Of a stretch of DNA of 64,000 nt, positions 36,276-45,547 are shown one piece after another. The notes below the pieces were generated by a model. The model did not search any database, was not told where the DNA came from, and saw only the letters and a list, made by a program, of their open reading frames with translations. The position numbers and the translations under genes were made by a program. The stretch's first letter is position 1. Every line of letters begins with the position of its first letter. Origin of the DNA: Chloroflexota bacterium (lineage in GTDB: Bacteria > Chloroflexota > Anaerolineae > Aggregatilineales > Phototrophicaceae); contig JAPOWK010000115.1 in the NCBI GenBank assembly GCA_026707665.1, forward strand, positions 28,597-92,596, written 5' to 3'.

Positions 36276-36863
36276 ATGGTCATGGAACAGCAACTGCAAA
36301 AGATAAGCGCCGACCGATTCATCGCCCTGGTGGACAGCCCGGAATATGCAGACCGCATCGTCGAACTCGTTGAAGGAGAAATCGTCGAAATGTCAAAGCC
36401 AAGCGGACTGCACGGGCAGATAACATTTCTCCTGAGTCTCAAGATTGGGAACTACGTCGTCGACAATGGACTTGGCATCGTCACGGCGGCCGACACCGGC
36501 TTTATTCTTGAGCGCAATCCCGACGGAAGAGATACCGTCCGCGGACTGGATATCGCGTTTATCAGCAGCGCAAACGCGCCCGCTGTACTTCCTGACCAAT
36601 TGGTGGTAGTGGCGCCGGATTTGGCTGTTGAGGTTATCTCCCCCAGCAACGAAGCGGAAGATATTCACCACAAGATTCGACAACTGCTCGCCGCCGGCAC
36701 GGCGCTGGTATGGATCGTCTATCCGCGAACGCGCACTGTGGAAGTCCACAGTCATTCTGGCTCTGCAACGCTTGAGAGCGGAGACTTTCTTAGCGGCGGC
36801 GATGTGCTGCCCGGCTTTGAAATCCCCGTCCGCGAGATCTTCCCCGACCCAGAAACCAGCTAA
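36276..36863 (+). CDS. Uma2 family (DUF820) restriction-endonuclease-fold protein
   Basis: The 195-residue protein belongs to the Uma2/DUF820 family, a PD-(D/E)XK nuclease fold abundant in Chloroflexota and Cyanobacteria. VELVEGEIVEMSKPSGLHG (about 29-47) carries the first conserved acid, and RGLDIAFISS and PDLAVEVISPSNEAEDI (about 85-130) the active-site D and ExxS segment. LVWIVYPRTRTVEVH then follows. The biological role of the family is unsettled. The gene converges with and overlaps the MDR dehydrogenase by 4 nt at the stops. ATG 36282 is an alternative start. Confidence 0.88.
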   Translation: MVMEQQLQKISADRFIALVDSPEYADRIVELVEGEIVEMSKPSGLHGQITFLLSLKIGNYVVDNGLGIVTAADTGFILERNPDGRDTVRGLDIAFISSANAPAVLPDQLVVVAPDLAVEVISPSNEAEDIHHKIRQLLAAGTALVWIVYPRTRTVEVHSHSGSATLESGDFLSGGDVLPGFEIPVREIFPDPETS

Positions 36864-37915
36864 GTTCCCACCCGCAGTATAACCTTGTTGATGCCCCGCT
36901 CATAGGCGGCGTTGCTGGCGTAGGCTTGCGCTGTCTGCGAGAGATCAAAGCGGTGCGACACCAGCTCTTCCAGCTTGACGTTTCCCGAGGTCGCCAGTTG
37001 AATCGCGCGCGGGTAGGTATGTTTCATGCGCCGCGACATGATGATCGTCAGCCCCTTGCGCCGCGCCACCGAATGCTGGAGTTGCAGCTTGTCGTCCGGC
37101 GCGATGCCGACCAGCACGAGCCGCCCGCCAAAGCGCGCCATTTCCGCCGCTTGCTGCACCGAATGATCAGACCAAGCCGCTTCGATCGCCACATCGACGC
37201 CGCGCCCGCCGGTCAGATCCATCACCACATCGGCCGGATCGCAATCGTCCACGTTGTAGGCGTAAGTTGCGCCCCATGCGTCTGCTACCCGCAGGCGCCA
37301 ATCGAACTTGTCGAAAGCGAAGACTTGAGACGCGCCGGCCAAAACCGCCAATCGCGTGATCAGCAATCCGACTGGACCGGCGCCGATGACCGCGACCGAC
37401 GCCCCGATGCGGATCTTGCTCAGATCAATGGCGTGGATGGCGACGCCCAGCGTTTCCAGCAGCGGGCCGACCTCATCGCTGAGGGAATCGGGCATGGGGA
37501 AACAGTTGCGCGCGCTGACGTTCATCCGCTCGCGCAGGGCGCCGTCTTCGGGGAAGAGCCCGTAGAAATAATGATTGGGGCATAGATTGGGGTGGCCATG
37601 CTCGCAGAGCTCGCAGCGCCAGCAGGGCACGTGTGGCTCAACGGCGACGCGCTGCCCGAGCCGCAAGGGCTGATGCTCTCCATCAAGCGCGTCTTCGCCG
37701 ACCGCGGCGACTTCCCCCATGAATTCGTGACCGAGGACGAAGGGCTGGCTGGCGACGGTGTAGCCGATGCGGCCCGTCTCGTACATGTGCAGGTCGCTGC
37801 CGCAGAGGCCGACCGTTTTGATCGATAGCGTGACCTCGCCGGGTCCGGGTGGCGCCGGCACAGGCTCGGCAGCGATGCGAATGTCCTTGGGACCGTGCAG
37901 TCGCGCGACTTGCAT
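36860..37915 (-). CDS. Zinc-dependent MDR sorbitol/threonine dehydrogenase-like enzyme
   Basis: The 351-residue MDR enzyme has catalytic zinc ligands Cys38 and GHE (His63-Glu64) and structural-zinc cysteines 98, 101, 104 and 112. A Rossmann domain follows with VIGAGPVGLL (about 175-184). It is distinct from the copy at 1.3 kb. It lies 119 bp downstream of the last tandem binding protein, after a terminator, so it is probably transcribed separately. The substrate is a polyol or sugar alcohol by family resemblance. The 3' end overlaps the Uma2 gene by 4 nt. Confidence 0.88.
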   Translation of the reverse strand: MQVARLHGPKDIRIAAEPVPAPPGPGEVTLSIKTVGLCGSDLHMYETGRIGYTVASQPFVLGHEFMGEVAAVGEDALDGEHQPLRLGQRVAVEPHVPCWRCELCEHGHPNLCPNHYFYGLFPEDGALRERMNVSARNCFPMPDSLSDEVGPLLETLGVAIHAIDLSKIRIGASVAVIGAGPVGLLITRLAVLAGASQVFAFDKFDWRLRVADAWGATYAYNVDDCDPADVVMDLTGGRGVDVAIEAAWSDHSVQQAAEMARFGGRLVLVGIAPDDKLQLQHSVARRKGLTIIMSRRMKHTYPRAIQLATSGNVKLEELVSHRFDLSQTAQAYASNAAYERGINKVILRVGT

Positions 37916-37977
37916 GGTTCGTTTCCCTCAGGATGTGCTTTGCGCACGAATTTATCACCATCGCGCGGAAACAGAAA

Positions 37978-38003
37978 GAGGGCGATTTTCGTCAACCGCC
38001 CTC
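37978..38003 (-). terminator. Terminator after the fifth tandem binding protein
   Basis: GAGGGCG (37978-37984) pairs with CGCCCTC (37997-38003). On the minus strand it is followed by TTTCTGTTTCC. The same seven-base stem is used after two other genes of the array. Confidence 0.65.
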
Positions 38004-38034
38004 CTGTATGAAATGCTGAGCTGAAATCAGCTAG

Positions 38035-39246
38035 CTAGTCGTCCTCCTCCGCCCAGGTATCTTCGATTTCCGCTCGCTGCTCGGCAATCATCTCCGGCGT
38101 GCAGCGCAGCGTCTCCAGGATGGCCAGGTCGGCGGCGCGGCGCTCCTCGATTGGCATATCGGGCAAGGTGGTAACGACCTCCGGCAATTCGCGCGTGGCG
38201 CCGGCGCTGCTGACGCCGTCCTCAATGACAAAGTCCGCCATCGCCAACAGCGACTCGGGAATCTCGACGCCTTGCTCTTTGGCGGAATCCAAGTTGATGG
38301 CGATGCCAAAGTCCTCGGTTCGGTTGATGCTGATTTCGGAAATGTCGATATCTCCGTTCATGTGCGCGACCAGCATGCGACCCTGGATGACGCCTTCGCC
38401 ATAGACGTTGTTGAAGCCAGCCGCGACAGTCGCGCCATTGTAAGCGTGGTAGGGAAAGATCCCGAACAAGGGTATGCCATACTCGGCGGTCAAAGTCGAA
38501 AGCAGGCTTGTGCCAGACAAGATGATGGAACTGATTGGATTGATGAGCGCTTCCACGCCCCGGTTCACCAAGGCTTCGGTGGCCAGGTTGAGATCGCTCA
38601 AGGTCACAACCGTCGCGATTTCCACCGTCATGCCGAGGTTCTCGGCCGCTCGCTGGAGACTCCTGGCGCCGGACACGCTAATCGGTTCGCCTGGCGCGAC
38701 AATGATGCCAATGACTTGAATGTCGGGATTCCACAACTGCATAACCGCCACAGATTCGGCGTAGGGCAGATGATACTGTGACCCACCCACATGGCTCGGC
38801 TTGATGCAGGGCGCATCGGCGATGCCGGCAAAATAGGGCGAACCCACGAGACTGAACATGATCGCCGGCGGGTCTTCCAAATCGCGCGTCGCGTTGACGG
38901 CGATTTGCGTCACCTGCGTCGTGACGATTAGCATGGCGTCCACGCCACGATCCAACGCATCCTCTACCATGAGGTTGGCTGTCGGCGTGTCAGAGCCGGC
39001 GTTGCGCCAGAGCACATTGATGTTTTCGCCGACGAGGTCGTCGCCCTCATCCAGCACGGCGCGCTCCTCTTCGTTGAAGTAACCATAAGCCTGCAAAACA
39101 TCGAATGCGCCTTTGGTGGCCAAGGTCTGCCCGGCTGAATAGCCGAAATTCATCATGGCAATCGTGGGTTTTTCATCGTCCTGCGCCATCGCCGGAACGG
39201 CGATCAGCGCCAACATTGCAATTAGAAGCATTAATCTCTGAACCAT
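38035..39246 (-). CDS. ABC_sub_bind (TrpX-like) binding protein, fifth of five
   Basis: This 403-residue exported protein has a Sec signal ending near residue 21 (AMA before QD) and no lipobox. The ABC_sub_bind fold follows, with paired Rossmann-like lobes: PTIAMMNFGYS at the start, VTQIAVNATRDLEDPPAIMF near 110-130, and GATVAAGFNNVYGEGVIQGRML near 270-290. Two cysteines conserved in all five paralogues are present, in APCIKPSHV and LRCTPEMIAEQ, probably a disulfide. It is the distal member of the array served by the permease and ATPase at 44.7-46.6 kb. The ligand is unknown; TrpX-type relatives bind tryptophan or other small amines. Confidence 0.85.
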   Translation of the reverse strand: MVQRLMLLIAMLALIAVPAMAQDDEKPTIAMMNFGYSAGQTLATKGAFDVLQAYGYFNEEERAVLDEGDDLVGENINVLWRNAGSDTPTANLMVEDALDRGVDAMLIVTTQVTQIAVNATRDLEDPPAIMFSLVGSPYFAGIADAPCIKPSHVGGSQYHLPYAESVAVMQLWNPDIQVIGIIVAPGEPISVSGARSLQRAAENLGMTVEIATVVTLSDLNLATEALVNRGVEALINPISSIILSGTSLLSTLTAEYGIPLFGIFPYHAYNGATVAAGFNNVYGEGVIQGRMLVAHMNGDIDISEISINRTEDFGIAINLDSAKEQGVEIPESLLAMADFVIEDGVSSAGATRELPEVVTTLPDMPIEERRAADLAILETLRCTPEMIAEQRAEIEDTWAEEDD

Positions 39247-39330
39247 TTGAAACCTCGCGCTAGTAATTTATTCCGAGAAGTTGACTCAAACCTTAATCTT
39301 ACTCGAAAATGATTGATGGGGAAATGAAAA

Positions 39331-39356
39331 GAGGGCGATCCAGATGGACCGCCCTC
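39331..39356 (-). terminator. Terminator after the fourth tandem binding protein
   Basis: GAGGGCG (39331-39337) pairs with CGCCCTC (39350-39356), with inner TCCA/TGGA pairing. On the minus strand the stem is followed by TTTTCATTTCC. Confidence 0.75.
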
Positions 39357-39392
39357 CGTTGAGTTTCGAATAGGCTTGGTGAAATGCGCTGC

Positions 39393-40595
39393 CTAATCCT
39401 CCGCGGCGTCCAGCGCGGCTTGCTGTTCGGCGATCATCTCCGGTGTACACTCCAGCCCGGCGAGAAATTCGAGGTCGGCCGCGCGGCGTTCCTCCAAAGA
39501 CATGTTTTGGAGCATCAATCTGTTCGCAGCCACATCGGAGGCCATGCCTTCGGATCTCTCGCCATTTTCTATGACGAAGTTCGCCCTGGCCAGCAGGTCA
39601 TCTGAGATTTCGATGCCTTGTTCGGCGGCTGTATCAAGGTTGATCGCGATGCCGAAACTGCGCGACTGATTGATGGCGATGTCGGCGATATCGGCTGCGC
39701 CGCTGAGGTGCGCGTTCAGGATGGTAGCCGCGATCACGCCTTCTTCATAAAAGCTGTGAAAGCCCGCTCCCACCGTCACGCCGCGATACACCTGCTGTAT
39801 GATCGGCGCGTAAAGCGGTATGCCGTGCTCCGCCGTCATCTGAACCAGGACAGGCGTGCCCTGCAGCGTCAGTGGAGTGACCGACAGGACAATTGCCTCT
39901 ACGCCCTTGCTCAAAAGGCTTTCTGTCGCCACGCTCAGATCCGCCAAGGAAATGGCGGAAGCGACCTCGACAGTCAAGCCAAGGGATGCGCCGATATCCT
40001 GGATTAGCTGGGCGCCGACAACACTCGTAGGTTGATCCGGCGTTACGATCGTGCCAATGACCTGGATGTCAGGATCTTGAACCAATACGAGCGGCACGTA
40101 GTCGGCAAAGGACAGAACCGGCTGCGTACCCGTAACATGACCCGGCTTGATGCAGGTTGAATCGGCGATCCCGGTACCGAAAGGCGTCGTCACCAGGCTG
40201 AACAAAATCGCCGGCGGGTCTTCCATGTCGCGGGTGGCGTTCACGGCGATCTGCGCCACTTGCGTCGTGATCGTCACCAGCGCGTCCGCTCCTTTGTCGA
40301 TCACTTCCTCGACCATGAGATTGACCGATGGAAGGTCGAAGCCGGCGTCGCGATAGAGAAGATTGATGTTTTGACCATTTAGATCAACGGATTCGTTCAG
40401 CGCGGCGCGTTCAGCGGAAGTCAGATATCCATACGCTTCCAGCGAGTCGAGGATTCCGGCGGTTGCCTCCGCGACTGGGGCGGTGCCAGCGTAACGCAGA
40501 AAGGCGATTGTCGGCTTGGCCTCATCTTGCGCCAGCGCCGAAGCAGCGACCGTAAGCGCCAATATTATCATTCCTGCAAGTATTCTAGTGTACAT
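39393..40595 (-). CDS. ABC_sub_bind (TrpX-like) binding protein, fourth of five
   Basis: This 400-residue paralogue has a signal peptide ending near residue 22 (ALA before QD), PTIAFLRYAGT at the start of the mature domain, VAQIAVNATRDMEDPPAILF, STCIKPGHV and GVTVGAGFHSFYEEGVIAATIL. The C-terminus again carries LECTPEMIAEQQAAL. Residues in the lobe interface (for example PLTLQGTPVLVQMTAEHG) differ from the neighbours more than the framework does, suggesting a changed ligand preference. It has its own downstream terminator. Confidence 0.85.
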   Translation of the reverse strand: MYTRILAGMIILALTVAASALAQDEAKPTIAFLRYAGTAPVAEATAGILDSLEAYGYLTSAERAALNESVDLNGQNINLLYRDAGFDLPSVNLMVEEVIDKGADALVTITTQVAQIAVNATRDMEDPPAILFSLVTTPFGTGIADSTCIKPGHVTGTQPVLSFADYVPLVLVQDPDIQVIGTIVTPDQPTSVVGAQLIQDIGASLGLTVEVASAISLADLSVATESLLSKGVEAIVLSVTPLTLQGTPVLVQMTAEHGIPLYAPIIQQVYRGVTVGAGFHSFYEEGVIAATILNAHLSGAADIADIAINQSRSFGIAINLDTAAEQGIEISDDLLARANFVIENGERSEGMASDVAANRLMLQNMSLEERRAADLEFLAGLECTPEMIAEQQAALDAAED

Positions 40596-40718
40596 AGGGT
40601 GTCCTGCTTTCTAAGTCTCCGCACATCAGTTAGCGTAACACAATTTGACTCTGCGCGTCTTGAGAAGATCACAGAATCGGAGGCGAATCGCAAAAGCCGA
40701 TCGCGACGGAAACAAAAG

Positions 40719-40744
40719 GAGGGCGACTGTTTCCAACCGCCCTC
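40719..40744 (-). terminator. Terminator after the third tandem binding protein
   Basis: GAGGGCG (40719-40725) pairs with CGCCCTC (40738-40744) around a 12-nt loop. On the minus strand it is followed by CTTTTGTTTCC. Confidence 0.72.
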
Positions 40745-40779
40745 TCTCAAGACGCGCGATAATCGGCTGCTTAAGCTGG

Positions 40780-41964
40780 CTATTCGGCAGCGGCGTCCAG
40801 GGCTGCTTGCTCTTCGGCAATGCGTTCGGGCGTGCATTCGAGCTCAGCCAGGAAGGCGGCGTCATCCGCCTTGCGCTCTTCCAGCGTCATTTCAGGCAAG
40901 CTGGGCGGTTCGCTAAGTACGTTGAGCTCTCCGCCCTCGATAACCATTACGGCCGCATCCAATATGGAATCGGCAACGCTAATCCCAAATTCCTCAGCCG
41001 TATCGAGATTGACGGCCACGCCGAGGTTTATCCTGGAGCTGATTCCGGTGGTGTTGATATCCAGTGTGCCATCAACATAAGCGGCGATCATCCGCCCAAC
41101 AGTCACGCCTTCGCCGTAAAAGTCATCAAAGCCCGCGCCGACCACCGCGCCATGATAAATCATGCGAGGGGATACGCCGAAGACCGGTAAACCGTAGTCT
41201 TTCGCCACGCCAAGGACCGCCGGTATACCCCTCGACTCGGTATAGCCTGCGCCTATCATCACCATCTCCACGCCTTTGTCCGCCAGGCTTGCTGTCGCCT
41301 GGGGTAGATCAGCCGCCGATGCGATGGAGGCGACTTCAACATGCAAGCCGAGCGCTTCTGCGAATCGAGTGATCTGACTAACGCCATAGACGCTTTGCGA
41401 TTGCGCCGGATCGACTATCGTGCCGATGGTCTGAATATCGGGCGACTGAATCTTGGACAAGCCCACATATTGCTCGTAAGGAATCGTCAAGTGTGTGCCG
41501 CTGACATGCGGCATCTTGATGCAAGGCGAATCAGCGATGCCGGCCGAATAGGGAGCGCTGACGATGGCGAAGAGCAGAACCGGCGGGTCGTCCATCTCCT
41601 TTGTGATGTTTGCGGTAATCTGGGTGACCGGCGTTGAAAAAGTCAGCAGAATGTCGGCGCCGCGATCCAGCGTCTTCTCCACCATGGCGTTGATATTGGT
41701 GATATCGCTTGCCGCGTCCAGCCAAAAGACATCGATGTGCTCGCCGCTCAGATCCAGGTCCTCATCCAGCAATGCGCGTTCGGCTGGCGAAATCAACTCG
41801 TGAGCCTGCAAGACATCCCATATGCCGGGTTTTGCGATATCTTCTGTACCGCTGGCTCGATATCTAAGGAAGGCGATTGTTGGCTTGTCATCAGACTGCG
41901 CCAGCGTGGGCGCGATGACCAGCATCGAAACAATGAGTACCGCAATCAGTAATCTTGTGAACAT
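40780..41964 (-). CDS. ABC_sub_bind (TrpX-like) binding protein, third of five
   Basis: This 394-residue exported paralogue has a signal peptide ending near residue 22 (TLA before QS). The mature domain starts PTIAFLRYRAS and has VTQITANITKEMDDPPVLLF, SPCIKMPHVSGTH and GAVVGAGFDDFYGEGVTVGRMI. The terminal LECTPERIAEEQAAL differs slightly from the other copies. It lacks the extra serine/glutamate-rich insertion seen in copies four and five before the C-terminal cysteine. It is followed by a terminator of the shared GAGGGCG type. Confidence 0.85.
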   Translation of the reverse strand: MFTRLLIAVLIVSMLVIAPTLAQSDDKPTIAFLRYRASGTEDIAKPGIWDVLQAHELISPAERALLDEDLDLSGEHIDVFWLDAASDITNINAMVEKTLDRGADILLTFSTPVTQITANITKEMDDPPVLLFAIVSAPYSAGIADSPCIKMPHVSGTHLTIPYEQYVGLSKIQSPDIQTIGTIVDPAQSQSVYGVSQITRFAEALGLHVEVASIASAADLPQATASLADKGVEMVMIGAGYTESRGIPAVLGVAKDYGLPVFGVSPRMIYHGAVVGAGFDDFYGEGVTVGRMIAAYVDGTLDINTTGISSRINLGVAVNLDTAEEFGISVADSILDAAVMVIEGGELNVLSEPPSLPEMTLEERKADDAAFLAELECTPERIAEEQAALDAAAE

Positions 41965-42143
41965 GACTTGTCCTCCGTCATTGGTTATTCGTTAAAGCCG
42001 ATAAGCTAGCCGTTATGTGAAGCGACTAAAACCATCATATCATGATTAGTAGCCAGAATCTCAATAGCTTTTCGCGGCGAGAATAAGGTATGTCGTTTGG
42101 CTTCGCCTCAAGTATTTGGCTCTGCCAATGGCGACGCGATCGA

Positions 42144-43349
42144 CTAACTTTCCTTGGCATCAAGCGCCGCCTGCTGCTCGGCGATCATCTCATCGGTGCA
42201 ATAAAGCTCGGCCAAGAAGGCGAGGTCAGAAGCGCGCCGTTCTTCCAGCGTCATCTCGGGCAATTCTATGCCGTGTTCAGGCAACTCGGGCGTGACGCCT
42301 TCGCTACTGACGCCATCCTTAATCATCCAATCGGCAAATGCCAGGAGTTCATCGGAGATCTCAACACCGGCCGCGGCGGCGGCGTCGAGATTGACAGCGA
42401 CGGTGAAACCGGGCTTCAAGTTGACGCTCAGACGCGAGATGTCGATGTCGCCGTTGAGATGGCTAATCAAGATACGAGCGGCAGTGACGCCTTCGCGATA
42501 CAGGCTGTAAAAGTCAGCGCCCACGGTCGCGCCGCGATAAACGTGCTGCGCGCTTATGGAAAAGACGGGAATCCCGCGGTGCTCAGCAGCAGTTTCCACC
42601 ACAGCGCGCAAACCGTTGGAGGTGGTATAACCGGCGGGCAAGACGATCGCCTCGACGCCCTTGCTTATCAGGCTGGCGGTTGCCAAGGGCAAATCGGCGA
42701 TGGCGACGACTGGCGTGACTTCGACCTGTAACCCAAGTTCCTCGCCAAGGTCGGTGATGCGATCGGCGCCAAACACGCTGTTTGGTTCAGCCAGGTTCAC
42801 GATCGTGCCAATCACTTTCATATCCGGGTCTTGCACCATCAGCAGCGGCACAAATTCATCATAGGGCACTTCGGTCTGTGTGCCGGCTATGTGGCTGTCC
42901 TTGATACAGGGAGCGTCGGCGATGCCGGCGAAATAAGGCGCGGTGACGATCGCGAAAATGACAGCCGGCGGGTCGTCCATTTGCCGCGCGATGTTGGCGG
43001 CGATTTGCGATACGGGTGTTGACAGCGTCAGAAGGGTATCGGCGCCGCGGTCCAGCGCATCCTCGACCATGATATTGGCCGCAGGGATATCGAAGTCGGC
43101 GTCGCCGTAGATGATATTGATGCGCTCGCCTTTCAGATCTTCCGCCTCATCCAAAACGGCGCGTTCTGCCGCATTGACCAAGCCATAGGCTTCCAACATA
43201 TCCAGGATGCCCTTTTCGGCCAAAGCGGTAAGGGAGGTGCCGCCGTAGCGCAGAATCGCGATTGTCGGCTGGCCACCATCTTGCGTCAGCGTCGGCGCCG
43301 CGACAAAGAGCGCTGCGAACATAAGCACAATCAATTTTTTTGCGCGCAT
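42144..43349 (-). CDS. ABC_sub_bind (TrpX-like) binding protein, second of five
   Basis: This 401-residue exported paralogue has a signal peptide ending near residue 22, PTIAILRYGGT at the start of the mature domain, VSQIAANIARQMDDPPAVIF, APCIKDSHIAGTQ and GATVGADFYSLYREGVTAARIL. The conserved LYCTDEMIAEQQAAL is near the C-terminus. In the downstream gap I do not see the GAGGGCG-type hairpin found after copies three to five, so read-through into copy three is possible. Confidence 0.85.
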   Translation of the reverse strand: MRAKKLIVLMFAALFVAAPTLTQDGGQPTIAILRYGGTSLTALAEKGILDMLEAYGLVNAAERAVLDEAEDLKGERINIIYGDADFDIPAANIMVEDALDRGADTLLTLSTPVSQIAANIARQMDDPPAVIFAIVTAPYFAGIADAPCIKDSHIAGTQTEVPYDEFVPLLMVQDPDMKVIGTIVNLAEPNSVFGADRITDLGEELGLQVEVTPVVAIADLPLATASLISKGVEAIVLPAGYTTSNGLRAVVETAAEHRGIPVFSISAQHVYRGATVGADFYSLYREGVTAARILISHLNGDIDISRLSVNLKPGFTVAVNLDAAAAAGVEISDELLAFADWMIKDGVSSEGVTPELPEHGIELPEMTLEERRASDLAFLAELYCTDEMIAEQQAALDAKES

Positions 43350-43466
43350 TGGTTGGTCGCTTTGTATCGTCTCATTCGAAAGGCAGAAGTTTATGTTACG
43401 TTACACTTCTCATCGTTTTGCGAAAACCCTTGCGCCAGGCAAGATCGTGCGGTCAGTTGGTAAGCG

Positions 43467-44669
43467 CTATTGGTTCGCCTGCGCCAATGCCGCTTGCTGT
43501 TCGGCGATCATTTCCGGGGTACACTCCAGCCCGGCGAGGAAGGCCAGGTCGGCTGCGCGGCGCTCTTCCATTGACATGTCGGGCAGAGTGATCTCGGCTT
43601 CCGGCCATTGGAGCGTAACGCCCTGCGCAGTCTGGCCGTCTTCAACGATATAAGCGGCGCCATCCAGCAGCGCTTGCGAAATCTCGACATCTTGAAGGTC
43701 GGCGGCATCCAGGTTGACGGCAAAGGCGAAATCATCGCTTTCGTAGATGCTGGTCGTGGCGATATCAATGTCGCCGTTTAGATGGGCGATCAGCATGTTG
43801 CCGGCGATGACGCCTTGCTTGTAAAGACCGTAGAATCCGCCGCCGATCGTGCCGCCTCGATAGGCGTTCTGTGGCGCGGAAAAGACGATCGGCAGCCCAT
43901 AGTCATACGTCAGTGACAGCAGCAGGCTGAACCCTTGAAAGGTGAAGATGGGAATGATAATGGCCTCGGCGCCTCGATTGGCCAGCTTATCGACCGCTTG
44001 ATACAGATCGGGGGTCACAATGATGGTCTCGTCGACGATGTTCAAGGGCGGGTCAAGCGCTTCGGCAATCGCCCTGATCCGGCCGACGCCGACTTCGCTG
44101 GCGCGCTGCTGTGGCGACCATATCGCGCCCGCCACTTTCATGTCCGGGTTCTGCATCCGCAGCAGGGGCACAATGTCTTCATAATTCGTCACCGGCACCG
44201 TGCCGATGACAAAATCGGGTTTGACGCATGAAGATTGGGCGACCCCGGTGATGTACGGTCCCGAAGTCACCGTAAAGATTAGCTTGGGCGGGTCCATGAA
44301 TTCGCGGATGGCGTAATAGACGATTTGGGTCATCTGCGTGGTGAAGGTGATGAAGACATCGGCGTCCTTGTCGAGCGCCTCGTCGATGATGGCATTGGCT
44401 TCCATTCGGTCAAACAGGGAATCGCCGTAAATGACGTTGATGCGCTCGCCTTCAATCGAGCGTTCCTCATCCAACATAGCGCGCTCATCCGCGGTGATGA
44501 AGCCGTAAACTTCGAGCATATCGAGGATGGCTTTTTCCGCTAAGGCGACATTCCTGGAATCGCCCCATTTTAACCAGGCGATCGTGGGATTGTCATTGTT
44601 CTGCGCCATTGCCGGCGGCGTCAATGTCAACAAAGTCAAAGCGAGCAAGAGCGCAGCAATCTTTCGCAT
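43467..44669 (-). CDS. ABC_sub_bind (TrpX-like) binding protein, first of five
   Basis: This 400-residue paralogue is the most divergent of the five: the mature start PTIAWLKWGDS, the central segment MTQIVYYAIREFMDPPKLIF and SSCVKPDFVIGTV differ at otherwise shared positions. The two conserved cysteines are kept. GGAGG eight bases before ATG 44669 selects this start over a codon 12 residues upstream. It is the copy nearest the ATPase and permease and is probably co-transcribed with them, making it the likely ancestral partner. Confidence 0.86.
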   Translation of the reverse strand: MRKIAALLLALTLLTLTPPAMAQNNDNPTIAWLKWGDSRNVALAEKAILDMLEVYGFITADERAMLDEERSIEGERINVIYGDSLFDRMEANAIIDEALDKDADVFITFTTQMTQIVYYAIREFMDPPKLIFTVTSGPYITGVAQSSCVKPDFVIGTVPVTNYEDIVPLLRMQNPDMKVAGAIWSPQQRASEVGVGRIRAIAEALDPPLNIVDETIIVTPDLYQAVDKLANRGAEAIIIPIFTFQGFSLLLSLTYDYGLPIVFSAPQNAYRGGTIGGGFYGLYKQGVIAGNMLIAHLNGDIDIATTSIYESDDFAFAVNLDAADLQDVEISQALLDGAAYIVEDGQTAQGVTLQWPEAEITLPDMSMEERRAADLAFLAGLECTPEMIAEQQAALAQANQ

Positions 44670-44744
44670 GTTGATCCTCCAGCGGCGCAAATCAAACCTT
44701 ATCATATCTTCTCTTCGGCGCTAAACACCGCCAAAATCCGAAGC

Positions 44745-45539
44745 CTAGCTGAGCAACTGCGCGTCGGAGAGTTCGGTACCGTCTTGCAGCGAATGGAAGC
44801 GATCGATCAGGTCGGCCGGCTTCAGGTTTCTACGTTCTTCGCCGGCGATTTCAAACTCGATTCTTCCCCGATTCATCATGATGACGCGGTCGCCCAAATC
44901 ACATGCCTGCTGCATGCTATGGGTAATCATGACGACGCAGAGGTCGTTCGCTTCCGCCAATTGCTGCGTCAGCAGAATCACTTGCTCGGCGGCGTTCGGA
45001 TCCAAGGCGGCGGTATGTTCATCAAGCAGCAGCAGCTTGGGCTTGGTCAAGGTCGCCATGACCAGGGTGATCGCTTGCCGCTGCCCGCCACTGAGCAGGG
45101 CGACATCGGCATCCAGTCGGTGTTCCAAGCCCAGATGCTGGCGTTCCAATTGCTCAAAGAACCAAGCCTCTTCCCCTTTCTTCACGTCACGGCGAAGGCC
45201 GGCGCTTCGCCCATGGATCGCAGCCAGAGACAAGTTCTCACGGATCGTCAAGCCGGGGCAGGTGCCCAACCGCGGGTCTTGAAAGACGCGGCCGATGTCA
45301 TGGGAGCGGCGATATTCGGGCCAGTAGGTCATGTCTTCCCCGTCCAGGTTGATATGGCCGCTATCGGGCTGCACCGCGCCCGAAATCACGTTGAATAGCG
45401 TGCTCTTGCCAGCGCCATTCGAGCCGATGACGGTGACGAATTCGCCTTGTTCCACCAGAAGCGAGATGTCCCGGAGGGCGCGGACCTCGTTGACCGTGCC
45501 AGCGTTGAAGGTTACGGATACCTGATCAAGTGAAAGCAT
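44745..45539 (-). CDS. ABC transporter ATPase, TrpY/LivF-like
   Basis: This 264-residue cytoplasmic ATPase has Walker A GSNGAGKST (residues 39-47), LSGGQRQAITLVMA and Walker B LLLLDEHTAALD. The DEH in place of DEP is the form commonly seen in ABC_sub_bind-associated ATPases. It starts 8 bp after the permease and precedes the five binding-protein genes. It is the only ATPase in this transporter locus, so all five binding proteins probably share one ATPase/permease core. Confidence 0.92.
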   Translation of the reverse strand: MLSLDQVSVTFNAGTVNEVRALRDISLLVEQGEFVTVIGSNGAGKSTLFNVISGAVQPDSGHINLDGEDMTYWPEYRRSHDIGRVFQDPRLGTCPGLTIRENLSLAAIHGRSAGLRRDVKKGEEAWFFEQLERQHLGLEHRLDADVALLSGGQRQAITLVMATLTKPKLLLLDEHTAALDPNAAEQVILLTQQLAEANDLCVVMITHSMQQACDLGDRVIMMNRGRIEFEIAGEERRNLKPADLIDRFHSLQDGTELSDAQLLS

Positions 45540-45547
45540 CTTAAAGC

